Positions 23,864 through 35,259 of a DNA stretch of 64,000 nt are shown here, piece by piece. Origin of the DNA: Billgrantia lactosivorans (GTDB taxonomy: Bacteria > Pseudomonadota > Gammaproteobacteria > Pseudomonadales > Halomonadaceae); NCBI RefSeq assembly GCF_003254665.1, contig NZ_QHGY01000002.1, positions 62,001 to 126,000 of the forward strand. The letters are read 5' to 3'. Both the position numbers and the translations under genes were made by a program. The number at the start of each line of letters is the position of its first letter. Positions within the stretch are counted from its first letter, which is position 1. The notes under the pieces were generated by a model. It had not been told where the DNA came from. It saw only the letters and a program-made list of their open reading frames with translations, and did not search any database.

Positions 23864-26545
23864 TCAGCCCGCCACGTCGAGCACCTCGATCAGCCGCGCG
23901 CGCAGGCGCTGCTGGCGCTCGGGGTCGGTCAGCGGCGCGCCGGCCTTGTCGGTGATGAAGAAGACGTCCTCGACGCGCTCGCCCAGGGTGGCGATCTTGG
24001 CCGCCGAGAGCGAGATGTCCTGCTCCATGAAGATACGCCCGACCCGGGCCAGCAGGCCGGGGCGGTCGGGTGCGGTCAGCTCGAGCAGGGTGCGCTCGTT
24101 GGCCGGGTCCTGCTCGATCAGTACCTCGGTCGGCACCTTGAAGTGGCGCAGCTGTCGCGGGGTGTGGCGGGTGACGATCTGCGGATAGTCATCGGGGTCG
24201 TCGAGCTCCTCGACGAGATGTGCGCGGATCTCCTCGATGCGGTTCGGGTCGCGGATGGCGCGGCCCTGGTCGTCGAGCACGATGAAGGTGTTGAGCGTCC
24301 AGTCGTTGCTCGAGGTGGCGATGCGCGCGTCGTGGATCGACAGCCCGAGCTGCTCCATGGCGGCGGCGGTCGCGGCGAACAGGTCGTCCACCGAGCGGGT
24401 GTGGATGAACACCTTGGTGCCGCCGTCGGTCATGTCGTCGGTCGGGGCGCTGATCAGGATCAGCGGCAGGGGCGACTCCCCGTGGGCCAGGATGCCCATG
24501 GTCTGCCAGGCGATCTCGCTGGGCGCGTACTGCAGGAAGTACTCCTCGCCGAGCGACTCCCACAGGCGGTCGACCCGGGCCACGTCGGCACCCACCGTGG
24601 CCAGCAGCGAGCGCGCCTCGCCGCGGGTCTCGCGCACCCACTCCTCGCGGTCGAGGGGATTGTCCAGGCCGCGGCGCAGGGCGCGCTTGGTCTCGGCGTG
24701 GAGCTGGCGCAGCAGCGAGGCGCGCCAGCCGTTCCACAGCGTCGGGTTGGTGGCGTTGATGTCGGCCACGGTCAGCACGTAGAGGTAGTCCAGGCGGGTC
24801 TCGTCGCCGACCTGGGCGGCGAACTCGCGGATCACGTCGGGATCCGTGATGTCGCGCTTCTGCGCCACCATCGACATCACCAGGTGGTTCTCCACCAGCC
24901 AGCTGACCAGCCGGGTGTCGCGACTCGACAGGCCGTGGCGCTCGGCGAAGCGCTCCACGTCGCGGGCACCGAGGAGCGAGTGGTCGCCGCCGCGGCCCTT
25001 GCCGATGTCGTGGTAGAGCCCGGCGAGCCACAGCAGCTCCAGCTTGGGCAACTGATGGACCAGCGCCGCCGCCACCGGGAAGTCGCCGCGCGCCTCGGGC
25101 TTGCGGAACTGGTGGATGAACTTGAGCAGGCGCAGGGTGTGGGCGTCCACGGTATAGATGTGGAACAGGTCATGCTGCATCAGGCCCACCGCCTGGCCGA
25201 ACTCGGGCAGGTACTTGCCGAGCACGCCGTAGCGGTTCATGCGCCTGAGCTGGCGCGCCACGTTGCCGCTGGAGCGCAGCAGCGACATGAACAGGTGCTG
25301 ATGGTGGGCGTCGTCGCGGTAGAGGTCGTCGATCAGGTGGCGGTGGTCGCGAATCAGGCGAATGGTATCGGCGCGCACGCCCTCGATCTCGGGGTGCTCG
25401 GCCATCAGCAGGAACAGCTCGAGCAGCGCCGAGGGGTGCTCGCGGAAGACCGAGCGCTGGCGCGCCTTGATGTAGCCGCCCTCGGTCTCGAAGCGCTCGT
25501 TGAGGGGAGCGCTCTCCAGGCGCTCGCCGCCGCGCAGGATCGCCTCGTCGAAGTGCTGCAGCAGCATGTCGTTGAGCCCCGCCAGCGCCGTGACGTGGCG
25601 ATAGTAGCGCTTCATGAACTGCTCGACGGCGAGCCGCTCCGGGGTGTCGCGGAAGCCGAACAGCTCGGCGATGGTGCGCTGGTGGTCGAACAGCAGGCGA
25701 TCCTCGGCGCGCCCGGTGAGCATGTGCAGCGCGTAGCGCACCTGCCACAGGAAGGCCTGGCCCTGGCTCAGGATGCGCAGCTCGGCGTCGTTCATGAAGC
25801 CGTTCGCCACCAGGTCCTCGTAGCGCTGGCTGCCGAAGTGGCGCTTGGCCACCCAGCCGATCATCTGGATGTCGCGCAGCCCGCCCGGCGAGCTCTTGAT
25901 GTTGGGTTCGAGATGGTACTCGGAGTTGTTGAAGCGGTGGTGGCGGGCGATCTGCTCCTGCCACTTGGCCTCGAAGAAGCGGTCCGACGGCCACATCCGC
26001 TCGGGAGCGATGCGCGCCTTCATCGCCGTGCGCAGCGATTCGGGGCCGGCCAGGGTGCGCGACTCCATCAGGTTGGTGATGACGGTGATGTCGCCCTCGG
26101 CCTCGCGCTCGCAGTCCGAGAGCGAGCGAACGCTGTGGCCGATCTCCAGGCCGATGTCCCACAGCAGGGTGATGAAGGCGGTCAGTGGCTCCCGGTAGGG
26201 GGTGTCGTCGTCCGCCTCCAGCAACAGCATCAGGTCGACGTCGGAGTGCGGATGCAGCTCGCCGCGTCCGTAGCCGCCCACCGCCAGCAGCGCCACGCCG
26301 TCGTCGGGCCAGGCGTGCAGCGACCAGGCCACGCCAAGCAGCTGGTCGAGGCACCAGGCGCGGCCATGCACCAGGTCGCGGATGTCGGCGCCGGCGTGGA
26401 AGCGCTCGTCGAGCCGGCCCTGGATGTCGCGCAGCGCCGCCTTGAACGGGGCGATGGGCGAGCGGGTGCCGGCCAGCTCGCGGCGGAAGGTCTCGGCGTC
26501 GAACAGCGTCTCGTCGGGCTCGAAGCGGTAGTGGTGCAGGAGCAT
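23864..26545 (-). CDS. glnD: Bifunctional [protein-PII] uridylyltransferase/uridylyl-removing enzyme
   Basis: An 893-residue GlnD (E. coli 890), the glutamine sensor that uridylylates and deuridylylates PII proteins. The nucleotidyltransferase motif GGYGRGELHPHSDVDLMLL is near residue 90. The HD-domain motif HDIGKGRGGDHS is near 510. Two C-terminal ACT domains follow, the last starting at LLELTAPDRPGLLARVGRI. Start chosen at MLLHHYRFEPDETLF (26545). It lies 11 bases after map, the conserved map-glnD-dapC order. Confidence 0.95.
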   Translation of the reverse strand: MLLHHYRFEPDETLFDAETFRRELAGTRSPIAPFKAALRDIQGRLDERFHAGADIRDLVHGRAWCLDQLLGVAWSLHAWPDDGVALLAVGGYGRGELHPHSDVDLMLLLEADDDTPYREPLTAFITLLWDIGLEIGHSVRSLSDCEREAEGDITVITNLMESRTLAGPESLRTAMKARIAPERMWPSDRFFEAKWQEQIARHHRFNNSEYHLEPNIKSSPGGLRDIQMIGWVAKRHFGSQRYEDLVANGFMNDAELRILSQGQAFLWQVRYALHMLTGRAEDRLLFDHQRTIAELFGFRDTPERLAVEQFMKRYYRHVTALAGLNDMLLQHFDEAILRGGERLESAPLNERFETEGGYIKARQRSVFREHPSALLELFLLMAEHPEIEGVRADTIRLIRDHRHLIDDLYRDDAHHQHLFMSLLRSSGNVARQLRRMNRYGVLGKYLPEFGQAVGLMQHDLFHIYTVDAHTLRLLKFIHQFRKPEARGDFPVAAALVHQLPKLELLWLAGLYHDIGKGRGGDHSLLGARDVERFAERHGLSSRDTRLVSWLVENHLVMSMVAQKRDITDPDVIREFAAQVGDETRLDYLYVLTVADINATNPTLWNGWRASLLRQLHAETKRALRRGLDNPLDREEWVRETRGEARSLLATVGADVARVDRLWESLGEEYFLQYAPSEIAWQTMGILAHGESPLPLILISAPTDDMTDGGTKVFIHTRSVDDLFAATAAAMEQLGLSIHDARIATSSNDWTLNTFIVLDDQGRAIRDPNRIEEIRAHLVEELDDPDDYPQIVTRHTPRQLRHFKVPTEVLIEQDPANERTLLELTAPDRPGLLARVGRIFMEQDISLSAAKIATLGERVEDVFFITDKAGAPLTDPERQQRLRARLIEVLDVAG

Positions 26546-26556
26546 GTTGGCTCGAC

Positions 26557-27348
26557 TCAGTGGTCGAGGAAGGAGAAGTCTTCCTCGTGGCGCGCCGTGA
26601 GCACCTCGACGCCGGTCGCGGTGACCAGCAGCGTGTGCTCCCACTGCGCGGAGAGACTCTTGTCGCGGGTCACCGCGGTCCAGCCGTCGCGCAGCACCTT
26701 GGTCTGGTGCCCGCCGACGTTGATCATCGGCTCGATGGTCAGGCACATGCCGGCGGCCAGGGTGGCATCGGCCTCGGGCGCATAGCCGTCATAATGCAGC
26801 ACCTGCGGGTCCTCGTGGAAGCCGGCGCCGATGCCGTGGCCGCAGAAGTCGCGCACCACCGAGTAGCCGTTGGCCTCGGCGTGGTCCTGGATGGCGCGGG
26901 CCAGCGTCGAGAGGCGCACCCCGGGGCGCACCAGGGCGATGCTCCTGTAGAGGCACTCCTGGGTCACCCGGCACAGCCGTTCGCCCTGGATGTTCTCGCC
27001 GATCACGTACATGGCGCTCGAGTCGCCGTGGTAGCCGTCGGCGGTCTTCACGGTGACATCGATGTTCATGATGTCGCCCTTCTTGAGCTTCTTGGTCGGG
27101 TCGGGGATGCCGTGGCACACCACATGGTTGAGCGAGGTGCAGATCGACTTGGGGTACCCGTGATAGTTGAGCGGCGCCGGCGTGGAGCCCAGCTCGTCGA
27201 CGATGTAGTCGTGGCACAGGCGGTCCAGCTCGCCGGTGGTCACGCCGGCCTTCACGTGCGGTGCTATCATTTCCAGCACGCTGGCGGCCTGGCGGCCGGC
27301 CTCGCGCATCTTCTCGATCTCGTCGGGCGTCTTGATGGGTATGTTCAT
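26557..27348 (-). CDS. map: Type I methionine aminopeptidase
   Basis: A 263-residue MetAP (E. coli 264). It removes initiator methionine from nascent proteins. Landmarks are [15 protein letters not shown] (His79 region), the metal Asp in [34 protein letters not shown], and the final Glu near QWEHT. Start chosen at [18 protein letters not shown]. It is divergent from rpsB across a 319-base region, the conserved gammaproteobacterial arrangement. Confidence 0.96.
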   Translation of the reverse strand: MNIPIKTPDEIEKMREAGRQAASVLEMIAPHVKAGVTTGELDRLCHDYIVDELGSTPAPLNYHGYPKSICTSLNHVVCHGIPDPTKKLKKGDIMNIDVTVKTADGYHGDSSAMYVIGENIQGERLCRVTQECLYRSIALVRPGVRLSTLARAIQDHAEANGYSVVRDFCGHGIGAGFHEDPQVLHYDGYAPEADATLAAGMCLTIEPMINVGGHQTKVLRDGWTAVTRDKSLSAQWEHTLLVTATGVEVLTARHEEDFSFLDH

Positions 27349-27427
27349 GGAATCTCGGTTCAGAGGGGTTGCGGCGCCGGCAACGTGGGCCAAGGACGGC
27401 GGGCGACTTCATCTCGTTGGCGAACTA

Positions 27428-27667
27428 TGGTATAAAGCCGCGCGCTTTCCTGCAATCGTCGCCCGCCAAGGCCCAGCCCCGGCCGGCCGACGTGGCGGCG
27501 AAGGCGTCGGCGCCGAGCCGCGACGCGTCACGGTTCGAGCCGGTAATGTCAACAGCCTTGAAAACACACACGCACCGGCACATGGTCCCGGGTGCTGCCG
27601 CGGTTCGTCCCGGCGGTCGGATCCATGGGGTGCGTGGAGGCCTAACCCGATTTTTCAGGAGTCATCC
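27428..27667 (+). promoter_or_regulatory. rpsB promoter and long leader
   Basis: The gap between map and rpsB is 319 bases. An extended -10 element, TGGTATAAA (27428-27436), lies about 230 bases before rpsB, with only a weak -35 (TTCATC). The resulting leader is unusually long. In E. coli the rpsB leader is structured and mediates repression by S2, and this leader could do the same. The GGGGTGC...AACCC stem followed by ATTTTTC at 27627-27656 precedes the AGGAG ribosome-binding site. Leader function is inferred. Confidence 0.5.
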
Positions 27668-28414
27668 ATGGCACATGTCAACATGCGCGACCTGCTCAAG
27701 GCGGGCGCCCACTTCGGTCACCAGACCCGCTACTGGAACCCGAAGATGGGCAAGTTCATCTTCGGCGCGCGCAACAAGATCCACATCATCAACCTCGAGC
27801 ACACCCTGCCGGCCCTCAACGAGGTGATCGACGTGGTCGAGAAGATGGCCGCGGCCAACAACAAGATCCTGTTCGTGGGCACCAAGCGCAGCGCGAGCAA
27901 GATCATCAAGGAAGAGGCCAACCGCGTCGGCATGCCTTTCGTCAACCACCGCTGGCTCGGTGGCATGCTGACCAACTACAAGACCATCCGCCAGTCGATC
28001 AAGCGCCTGCGCGACCTCGAGACCATGCGCGAGGACGGCACCTTCGAGAAGCTGACCAAGAAGGAAGTCCTGATGGCGACCCGCGAGCAGGACAAGCTCG
28101 AGCGCTCCATCGGCGGCATCAAGGAGATGGGCGGCCTGCCCGACGCCCTGTTCGTGATCGACGTGGACCACGAGCGCATCGCCATCAACGAGGCGAACAA
28201 GCTCGGCATCCCGGTCATCGGCGTGGTGGACACCAACTCCGACCCGGACGGCGTCGACTACGTGATCCCGGGCAACGATGACTCCATCCGCGCCATCCAG
28301 ATCTACGTCAAGGCGATCGCCGACGCCTGCGCGCGGGCGAAGGAAGGCCGTCCCGACGAGTTCGTCGAGGTCACCGAGGGTGAAAGCGGCGACGCGGCTG
28401 CCGCTGCCGAGTAA
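27668..28414 (+). CDS. rpsB: 30S ribosomal protein S2
   Basis: A 248-residue S2. It begins [19 protein letters not shown] and includes [11 protein letters not shown], the [14 protein letters not shown] signature, and a C-terminal acidic/Ala tail. It binds 16S rRNA late in small-subunit assembly and is needed for S1 binding. The AGGAG site precedes the ATG by about 8 bases. rpsB-tsf is an almost universal pair; the gap here holds two strong hairpins. Confidence 0.98.
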   Translation: MAHVNMRDLLKAGAHFGHQTRYWNPKMGKFIFGARNKIHIINLEHTLPALNEVIDVVEKMAAANNKILFVGTKRSASKIIKEEANRVGMPFVNHRWLGGMLTNYKTIRQSIKRLRDLETMREDGTFEKLTKKEVLMATREQDKLERSIGGIKEMGGLPDALFVIDVDHERIAINEANKLGIPVIGVVDTNSDPDGVDYVIPGNDDSIRAIQIYVKAIADACARAKEGRPDEFVEVTEGESGDAAAAAE

Positions 28415-28421
28415 CGGCGAG

Positions 28422-28475
28422 CCACCCGGGCCGGCAGCGCCGGTCCGGGTGGGCGGCCAGCCCTGGCGGCCGCCC
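28422..28475 (+). terminator. Two hairpins between rpsB and tsf
   Basis: First stem 28422-28452: CCACCCGG and CCGGC pair with GCCGG and CCGGGTGG, 13 bp with small internal bulges. Second stem: GGGCGGCC (28451-28458) with GGCCGCCC (28468-28475). No T tract follows. They fit a partial terminator or processing site setting S2:EF-Ts stoichiometry, as known in outline for E. coli. Confidence 0.5.
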
Positions 28476-28581
28476 ACTACCGCCTCGCTGCGGCGGGCGG
28501 GATTGCACCGGGCCCAAGGGTCCGGCGCCCTTATTCCCAGGTCGAACCTACCCGGGTTCCACTTATCGAGAGGTGAATACC

Positions 28582-29451
<870 letters not shown>

Positions 29452-29471
29452 GGTCAGAGGTTCCAGCTCGA

Positions 29472-29501
29472 GAATGGCGTGCGCGCGAGCGCACGCCTTC
29501 T
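29472..29501 (+). terminator. Terminator after tsf
   Basis: Perfect 9-bp stem GGCGTGCGC (29476-29484) with GCGCACGCC (29489-29497), extended by flanking AGAA and TTCT, loop GCGA. It lies 20 bases after the tsf stop, and the 3' side is T-rich. Confidence 0.65.
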
Positions 29502-29571
29502 CGTATCCGGCCGCCGCGTCGGCCGCCGCAGAGCGTTGCTTCATCCCCCCCTTGCGCCCAGGAGAGTTGCC

Positions 29572-30348
29572 ATGGCCATACCCGATCAGGTCGAGAGTCC
29601 CGCCCAGCCCCGCTCCGACAAGTCCCGCAGTGACAAGTCCAAGTACAAGCGCATCCTGCTCAAGCTCTCCGGCGAGGCGCTGATGGGCGAGCACGACTTC
29701 GGCATCGACCCCCAGGTGCTCGACCGCATGGCGCTGGAGATCGGCCAGCTGGTGGGCATCGGCGTGCAGGTCGGCATCGTCATCGGCGGCGGCAACCTGT
29801 TCCGCGGCGCGGCGCTCAACGCGGCCGGCATGGATCGGGTCACCGGCGATCACATGGGCATGCTGGCCACGGTGATGAACGCCCTGGCCATGCGCGATGC
29901 CCTGGAGCGCTCCAACATCCGCTCGCGGGTGATGTCGGCGATCCCCATGAGCGGGGTGGTGGAGCATTATGACCGTCGCACGGCCATCCGCTACCTGACC
30001 TCGGGAGACGTGGTATTGTTCTCGGCCGGCACCGGCAACCCCTTCTTCACCACCGATTCGGCGGCCTGCCTGCGCGGCATCGAGATCGATGCCGACGTGG
30101 TGGTCAAGGCGACCAAGGTGGACGGCGTCTACGACAAGGACCCGGTGAAGCACGCCGATGCGGTCAAGTACGATCATCTGAGCTACGATAATGCGCTCGA
30201 TCAGAAGCTCGGCATCATGGATTTGACCGCTATCTGCCTGGTGCGGGACCATGACATGCCGGTTCGCGTCTTCAACATGAACAAGCCGGGCGCCCTGCTG
30301 AACCTGGTGGTGGGCGGCAAGGAAGGCACGCTGATAGACAGAGGTTGA
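29572..30348 (+). CDS. pyrH: Uridylate kinase
   Basis: A 258-residue bacterial UMP kinase of the amino-acid-kinase fold, making UDP from UMP. The N-terminal phosphate loop is [14 protein letters not shown], followed by the glycine-rich [10 protein letters not shown] and the C-terminal [13 protein letters not shown]. About 20 extra polar residues precede the core compared with E. coli. The ATG at 29572 follows GGAGAG. frr follows 4 bases after, the conserved tsf-pyrH-frr order. Confidence 0.97.
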   Translation: MAIPDQVESPAQPRSDKSRSDKSKYKRILLKLSGEALMGEHDFGIDPQVLDRMALEIGQLVGIGVQVGIVIGGGNLFRGAALNAAGMDRVTGDHMGMLATVMNALAMRDALERSNIRSRVMSAIPMSGVVEHYDRRTAIRYLTSGDVVLFSAGTGNPFFTTDSAACLRGIEIDADVVVKATKVDGVYDKDPVKHADAVKYDHLSYDNALDQKLGIMDLTAICLVRDHDMPVRVFNMNKPGALLNLVVGGKEGTLIDRG

Positions 30349-30352
30349 TACC

Positions 30353-30910
30353 GTGATCAATGACATCCAGAAAGATGCCGAAAGCCGCATGAAGAAGAGC
30401 GTCGAGGCGCTTCATGCCAATTTCAACAAGATTCGTACCGGGCGTGCCCACTCCAGCATCCTCGATTCGGTCACCGTGGAGTACTACGGCAGCCAGGTGC
30501 CGCTCAACCAGGTTGCCTCGGTCAACGTCGAGGACGCCCGCACCCTCTCGGTGGTGCCCTGGGAGCAGAACCTGGTGCCCAAGATCGAGAAGGCGATCAT
30601 GACCTCGGACCTGGGCCTCAACCCCTCGAGCGCCGGCAACGTGATCCGCGTGCCGATGCCGATGCTCACCGAGGAGACCCGCAAGGGCTACATCAAGCAG
30701 GCCCGCCACGAGGCCGAGAACGCCCGCGTGGCGGTGCGCAACGTGCGGCGCGATGCCAACAACGACATCAAGGCGCTGCTCAAGGAGAAGGAGATCTCCG
30801 AGGACGAGCAGCACCGCGCCGAGGATGTCATCCAGAAGCTGACCGACAAGTACATCGCCGAGATCGACAAGCAGCTCGAAGTGAAGGAACACGACCTGAT
30901 GCAGGTCTGA
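30353..30910 (+). CDS. frr: Ribosome recycling factor
   Basis: A 185-residue RRF, exactly the E. coli length. With EF-G it splits post-termination ribosomes. It has [19 protein letters not shown] near the N-terminus and the helical bundle ending [13 protein letters not shown]. Translation starts at GTG (30353), four bases after the pyrH stop. No ATG is suitably placed. Confidence 0.97.
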   Translation: MINDIQKDAESRMKKSVEALHANFNKIRTGRAHSSILDSVTVEYYGSQVPLNQVASVNVEDARTLSVVPWEQNLVPKIEKAIMTSDLGLNPSSAGNVIRVPMPMLTEETRKGYIKQARHEAENARVAVRNVRRDANNDIKALLKEKEISEDEQHRAEDVIQKLTDKYIAEIDKQLEVKEHDLMQV

Positions 30911-30973
30911 GCAGCGCCGGGCGCCGGCCTGCTGCGCCGCCGCCCGGTCCTTCCATCCCCATTGCGAGACATC

Positions 30974-31750
30974 ATGACGTCAGCGCAGACTTCCGCATCG
31001 CAGATGCCACCGAAGCCCCCCGGCGACGACCTGCCGCGACACGTGGCGATCATCATGGACGGCAACAACCGCTGGGCGCGCGCACGCGGGCTGTCCGGCA
31101 TCCGCGGCCACCGTGCCGGCGTCGAGGCCGTGCGTGCGGTGATCCGGCGCGCCGCCGAGCGCGGCATCCAGACCCTCACCCTGTTCGCCTTCTCGAGCGA
31201 GAACTGGCGGCGCCCCGAGGCCGAGGTTCGCGCCCTGATGGAGCTGTTCCTGATCGCGCTCAAGCGCGAGGTGAGGAAGCTGCACGACAACGGCATACGG
31301 CTCTCGGTGATCGGCGATCGCAGCGCCTTCTCCTCCTCGATCCAGAAGTACATCGTGCGGGCCGAGGAGCTCACCCGCGACAACACCGGCCTGCATCTCG
31401 TCGTCGCCGCCAACTACGGCGGTCGCTGGGACATCGTCGCCGCCGCGCGGCAGCTGGCCGAGCGCGTCGCGAAGCACGAGCTCGATCCCGCCGCCATCGA
31501 CGAGCACGCCTTCCAGCAGGCGCTGTGCCTGGGCGACGAGGCCCCCATCGATCTGTGCATCCGCACCAGCGGCGAGCAGCGTATCTCCAACTTCCTGCTG
31601 TGGCAGATGGCCTACGCCGAACTCTACTTCACGCCGCTGCTGTGGCCGGACTTCGACGGCCATGCCTTCGACATGGCGATCGACGATTTCTGCCGGCGGC
31701 AGCGGCGCTTCGGCATGACCGACGAACAGATCGAGGCAAAGGGTGCTTAG
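30974..31750 (+). CDS. uppS: Undecaprenyl diphosphate synthase (cis-prenyltransferase)
   Basis: A 258-residue cis-prenyltransferase. It extends farnesyl diphosphate to undecaprenyl diphosphate, the lipid carrier for peptidoglycan and O-antigen. The signature HVAIIMDGNNRWAR with the catalytic Asp is followed by GIRGHRAGVEAVR, LTLFAFSSENW and DLCIRTSGEQRISNFLLWQ. Start chosen at the ATG at 30974. The stop overlaps the cdsA start. Confidence 0.97.
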   Translation: MTSAQTSASQMPPKPPGDDLPRHVAIIMDGNNRWARARGLSGIRGHRAGVEAVRAVIRRAAERGIQTLTLFAFSSENWRRPEAEVRALMELFLIALKREVRKLHDNGIRLSVIGDRSAFSSSIQKYIVRAEELTRDNTGLHLVVAANYGGRWDIVAAARQLAERVAKHELDPAAIDEHAFQQALCLGDEAPIDLCIRTSGEQRISNFLLWQMAYAELYFTPLLWPDFDGHAFDMAIDDFCRRQRRFGMTDEQIEAKGA

Positions 31751-32543
31751 ACAGCGGATCATCACCGCGGCGTGGCTGACGCCGCTGATGCTGGCCGGCC
31801 TGTTCGGCCTCGCCGGTGGTGCCTTCGCCGCCTTCACCGGGGTCGTGGTGCTGCTGGCGGCCTGGGAGTGGACCAACCTGGCCGGGGTGGCCGCGACGCG
31901 CCGTCGCCTGGCGCTGGTGGCCGGCCTGGCGCTGCTGATGGTACTGCTGTGGTGGCTCGGTGCGGCCCTGGCGCTGTGGCCCCTGTGGCTCGCCGTGGCC
32001 GGCTGGGCGATCAACCTCTACTGGGTCGTGCGCTACCCGGCGCAGCGTGAGCAGTGGGGCTCGACGGCCGTGCGCCTGGCCATGGGGCTGTGGGTGCTGC
32101 TGCCGGCCTGGGTCGGCTTCAACGTGCTGCGCGACGCCGGCGGCATCTGGCTGCTCTACGTGCTGCTGCTGGTGTGGGGGGCCGATATTGGCGCCTACTT
32201 CTGCGGGCGTGCCTGGGGCCGGCGCAAGCTGGCGCCGGCGGTGAGCCCCGGCAAGTCCTGGGAGGGCGTGGCCGGCGGCGTGGGCGTGACGCTGCTGCTG
32301 GCGCTGCTGTTCGCCGCGTGGCAGGGGCTGGGCGCGACCGCCGGCCTGGGGCTGATGGCGGTGACCGCGCTGGTGACCCTGGTTTCGGTGCTCGGCGACC
32401 TGCTGGAGAGCATGCTCAAGCGCTTTCGCGGCATCAAGGACTCCAGCAACCTGCTCCCCGGGCACGGCGGCGTGCTCGACCGTATCGACAGCCTGACGGC
32501 GGCGGTGCCGCTGTTCGCGCTGCTCGCCCCCGGGATGCTGTGA
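31743..32543 (+). CDS. cdsA: Phosphatidate cytidylyltransferase
   Basis: A 266-residue polytopic membrane enzyme that makes CDP-diacylglycerol from phosphatidate and CTP. Hydrophobic segments run through the first 200 residues. The C-terminal CDP-DAG synthase signature appears as [20 protein letters not shown] followed by [13 protein letters not shown]. It starts at GTG (31743) and overlaps uppS by 8 bases, which implies translational coupling. Confidence 0.95.
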   Translation: MLRQRIITAAWLTPLMLAGLFGLAGGAFAAFTGVVVLLAAWEWTNLAGVAATRRRLALVAGLALLMVLLWWLGAALALWPLWLAVAGWAINLYWVVRYPAQREQWGSTAVRLAMGLWVLLPAWVGFNVLRDAGGIWLLYVLLLVWGADIGAYFCGRAWGRRKLAPAVSPGKSWEGVAGGVGVTLLLALLFAAWQGLGATAGLGLMAVTALVTLVSVLGDLLESMLKRFRGIKDSSNLLPGHGGVLDRIDSLTAAVPLFALLAPGML

Positions 32544-32544
32544 C

Positions 32545-33738
32545 ATGGCCGCGTCGCTTCGCCAGCAGCGCGTTACGGTGCTGGGGGCCACCGGCTCCAT
32601 CGGCACCAGCACGCTCGACGTGATCGCGCGTCATCCCGAGCGCTACCGGGTGCATGCGCTGACCGCCCATCGCTCGCGCGAGGCGCTGCTGGCCCAGTGC
32701 CTGCGCCATCGCCCCGGGGTGGTGGTGCTCGGCGACGAGCACGACGCCGCCTGGCTGCGCGAGCAGCTGTCTCAGGCGGGCCTGGCGACCGAGGTGCGCG
32801 CCGGCGAGGAGGCGCTCGTCGAGGTGGCCGGCGACGCCGAGGCGGACGTGGTGATGGCGGCCATCGTCGGCGCCGCGGGGCTGCTGCCGACGCTGGCCGC
32901 GGTGCGCGCCGGCAAGCGCGTGCTGCTGGCCAACAAGGAGGCGCTGGTGATGTCCGGCGCGCTGTTCATGGAGGCCGTCGCTCGCCATGGCGCCACGCTG
33001 CTGCCGATCGATTCCGAACATAATGCCATCTACCAGTGTCTACCACCCGAGCATCGCGGCGGGCTCTTCCGCCATGGCGTGACGCAGCTGCTGTTGACCG
33101 CCTCGGGCGGGCCGTTCCGCGGCTGGTCGCCGCAGCGCCTGGCCACGGTGACGCCGGCGCAGGCCTGCGCCCATCCCAACTGGTCGATGGGGCGCAAGAT
33201 CTCGGTGGACAGCGCGACGCTGATGAACAAGGGGCTGGAGCTGATCGAGGCGTGCTGGCTGTTCGATGCCCGGCCCGAGCAGGTGCAGGTGGTGGTGCAT
33301 CCGCAGAGCGTGATCCACTCCATGGCCGCCTACAGCGACGGCTCGGTGCTGGCGCAGCTGGGCAACCCCGACATGCGCACGCCGATCGCCTACGGCCTGG
33401 CCTGGCCCGAGCGCATCGACGCCGGCGTCGAGGCGCTGGACCTGTTCCGGATCGCCCGGCTCGACTTCGAGGCACCCGACGAGGCGGCCTTCCCTTGCCT
33501 GGGGCTGGCCCGCGCGGCGATGCAGGCGGGGGGAACGGCGCCGGCCGTGCTCAACGGCGCCAACGAGGTGGCGGTGGAGGCGTTCCTGGCGGGACGCCTG
33601 AGCTTCCCCGGGATCGGCGAGCTGGTGGCCGAGATCCTCGAGGTGGTTCCGGTCGAGGCCGGCGGCGACCTGCAAACCATTCTGTACGCCGATGCCCGGG
33701 CGCGCCAGGCGGCGCGCGAGAGGCTGGCTCGGCGCTGA
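32545..33738 (+). CDS. dxr: 1-deoxy-D-xylulose 5-phosphate reductoisomerase
   Basis: A 397-residue DXR (IspC), the committed enzyme of the methylerythritol phosphate isoprenoid route. NADPH-binding loop [14 protein letters not shown] is at the N-terminus. The metal/substrate motifs LPIDSEHNA and the catalytic loop region [10 protein letters not shown] and [19 protein letters not shown] are present. It begins 1 base after cdsA, between uppS/cdsA and rseP, so isoprenoid precursor and carrier-lipid genes share one transcript. Confidence 0.97.
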   Translation: MAASLRQQRVTVLGATGSIGTSTLDVIARHPERYRVHALTAHRSREALLAQCLRHRPGVVVLGDEHDAAWLREQLSQAGLATEVRAGEEALVEVAGDAEADVVMAAIVGAAGLLPTLAAVRAGKRVLLANKEALVMSGALFMEAVARHGATLLPIDSEHNAIYQCLPPEHRGGLFRHGVTQLLLTASGGPFRGWSPQRLATVTPAQACAHPNWSMGRKISVDSATLMNKGLELIEACWLFDARPEQVQVVVHPQSVIHSMAAYSDGSVLAQLGNPDMRTPIAYGLAWPERIDAGVEALDLFRIARLDFEAPDEAAFPCLGLARAAMQAGGTAPAVLNGANEVAVEAFLAGRLSFPGIGELVAEILEVVPVEAGGDLQTILYADARARQAARERLARR

Positions 33739-33780
33739 GCCGGCTCGCCGGTCGAGCGGGGATTTTTCAAGGAGACTGAC

Positions 33781-35139
33781 TTGGGTCTGATCCAGAACGT
33801 GCTGGCCGTGATCGTGGTGCTGGGCCTGTTGATCACCTTCCACGAGTTCGGCCATTACTGGGTGGCGCGCCGCTGCGGTGTCAGGGTGCTGCGCTTCTCG
33901 GTGGGCTTCGGCAAGCCGATCTGGTCGCGTGTCGATCGGCACGGGACCGAGTTCGCCGTGGCGGCGATTCCGCTCGGCGGCTACGTCAAGATGCTCGACG
34001 AGCGCGAGGCCCCGGTGCCTGGCGAGCAGCTTCACGAGGCGTTCAACCGCAAGTCGGTGTGGCAGCGCATCGCCATCGTCGCGGCAGGGCCCATGGCCAA
34101 CTTCCTGCTCGCCATCGTCGCCTACTGGGCGCTGTTCGTGGCCGGCACCACCACGGTGGCCCCGGTGGTGGGCGAGGTGGCGCCCGACTCGCCGGCGTCC
34201 CGCAGCGGCCTGCAGTCCGGCCAGGAAATCGTCGCGGTCCAGGGCGGCGAGGTGCGCTCCTGGGACGAGATCAACCTGCGCCTGATCGCCGACATCGGCT
34301 TCAGCGGCGAGCTCTCCCTCCTGGCCCGCGAGGACGCCGCGTCCGATGCCCGCGAGTATCGCCTGCCGGTGGAGGACTACCTGGTGCGCCAGGAGCCGCC
34401 CCAGCCGCTGGCGACGCTTGGCATCACGCCCTGGCAGCCGCGCATCCCGGCGGTGCTGGGCCAGGTGATCGACGGCGAACCCGCCGCCGAGGCGGGGCTC
34501 CAGACGGGCGACGCGATCCTGGCCGTGAACGGCAACCCGGTCGAGGAGTGGATGGACTTCGTCAGCGTGGTTCGCGCCAGCCCCGGCGAGACGCTGGAGC
34601 TCGAGGTCGCCCGCGGCGACGAGCGCCTCGCCCTGTCCCTCGAGCCCGGCCAGCGCGAACTCGAGACGGGGGCCGCGATCGGCTATGTCGGGGCCGGCGT
34701 CGAGCCGGTGGAGTGGCCCGAGGAGTTCCGCCGCGAGATCCGCTACGGCCCGGTGGCGGCGGTGGGCCAGGCCATGGGCCGTACCGGCGAGATGACGCTG
34801 CTGACCCTGGATGCCATCCGCAAGATGCTGGTGGGGCTGATCTCGCCGACCAACCTGTCGGGCCCCATCACCATCGCCCAGATGGCGGGGGACACGGCGC
34901 GTACGGGGCTGGAGAGCTTCGTCAGCTTCCTGGCCTACCTCTCGATCAGCCTGGCGGTGCTCAACCTGCTGCCGATTCCGGTGCTGGACGGTGGCCACCT
35001 GCTCTACTATTTCGTCGAGGTGGTGCGCGGCCGGCCGGTGTCGGAACGGGCCCAGGCGGTCGGCCTGCGGATCGGCCTGGCGCTGGTCGGCACGCTGATG
35101 CTGATGGCCCTGTATTTCGATCTGATGCGTCTCTGGTAG
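33781..35139 (+). CDS. rseP: RIP metalloprotease RseP (site-2 protease)
   Basis: A 452-residue intramembrane zinc protease that cleaves anti-sigma-E factor RseA within the membrane. The zinc motif HEFGH is at residues 21-25 in the first membrane segment. Two periplasmic PDZ domains lie at about 115-190 and 220-290 (VIDGEPAAEAGLQTGDAI in the second). The third zinc ligand is in NLLPIPVLDGGHL. I take the TTG at 33781 as the start, because AAGGAGA precedes it and the residues MGLIQNVLAVIV fit the family N-terminus. Confidence 0.95.
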   Translation: MGLIQNVLAVIVVLGLLITFHEFGHYWVARRCGVRVLRFSVGFGKPIWSRVDRHGTEFAVAAIPLGGYVKMLDEREAPVPGEQLHEAFNRKSVWQRIAIVAAGPMANFLLAIVAYWALFVAGTTTVAPVVGEVAPDSPASRSGLQSGQEIVAVQGGEVRSWDEINLRLIADIGFSGELSLLAREDAASDAREYRLPVEDYLVRQEPPQPLATLGITPWQPRIPAVLGQVIDGEPAAEAGLQTGDAILAVNGNPVEEWMDFVSVVRASPGETLELEVARGDERLALSLEPGQRELETGAAIGYVGAGVEPVEWPEEFRREIRYGPVAAVGQAMGRTGEMTLLTLDAIRKMLVGLISPTNLSGPITIAQMAGDTARTGLESFVSFLAYLSISLAVLNLLPIPVLDGGHLLYYFVEVVRGRPVSERAQAVGLRIGLALVGTLMLMALYFDLMRLW

Positions 35140-35165
35140 CAAGCGCCCCCTCAGGGGCACACGGA

Positions 35166-35231
35166 GGCAGAGCTGCGCTCTGCCTTGTCAGTCACCCGCA
35201 CATATGTATATGGTGCCTGTCTGGACAGGCA
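35166..35231 (+). promoter_or_regulatory. rseP-bamA intergenic hairpins and promoter candidate
   Basis: The 120-base gap holds two hairpins: GGCAGAG/CTCTGCC (35166-35184) and TGCCTGT/ACAGGCA (35214-35231). Between them is a promoter-like TTGTCA (35185-35190), 16-base spacer, TATATG (35207-35212) in an AT-rich patch. The first hairpin could end part of the upstream transcript and the promoter restart it for bamA. I see no convincing sigma-E consensus. Confidence 0.45.
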
Positions 35232-35259
35232 GGCGGATCAACGCGAGCGAAGCGACTGC

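Noticed and set aside
35140-35259. Sigma-E promoter for bamA
   Set aside because: Expected from other gammaproteobacteria, but no GAACTT-like -35 with TCTGA-like -10 at proper spacing is visible; only a sigma-70-like candidate.
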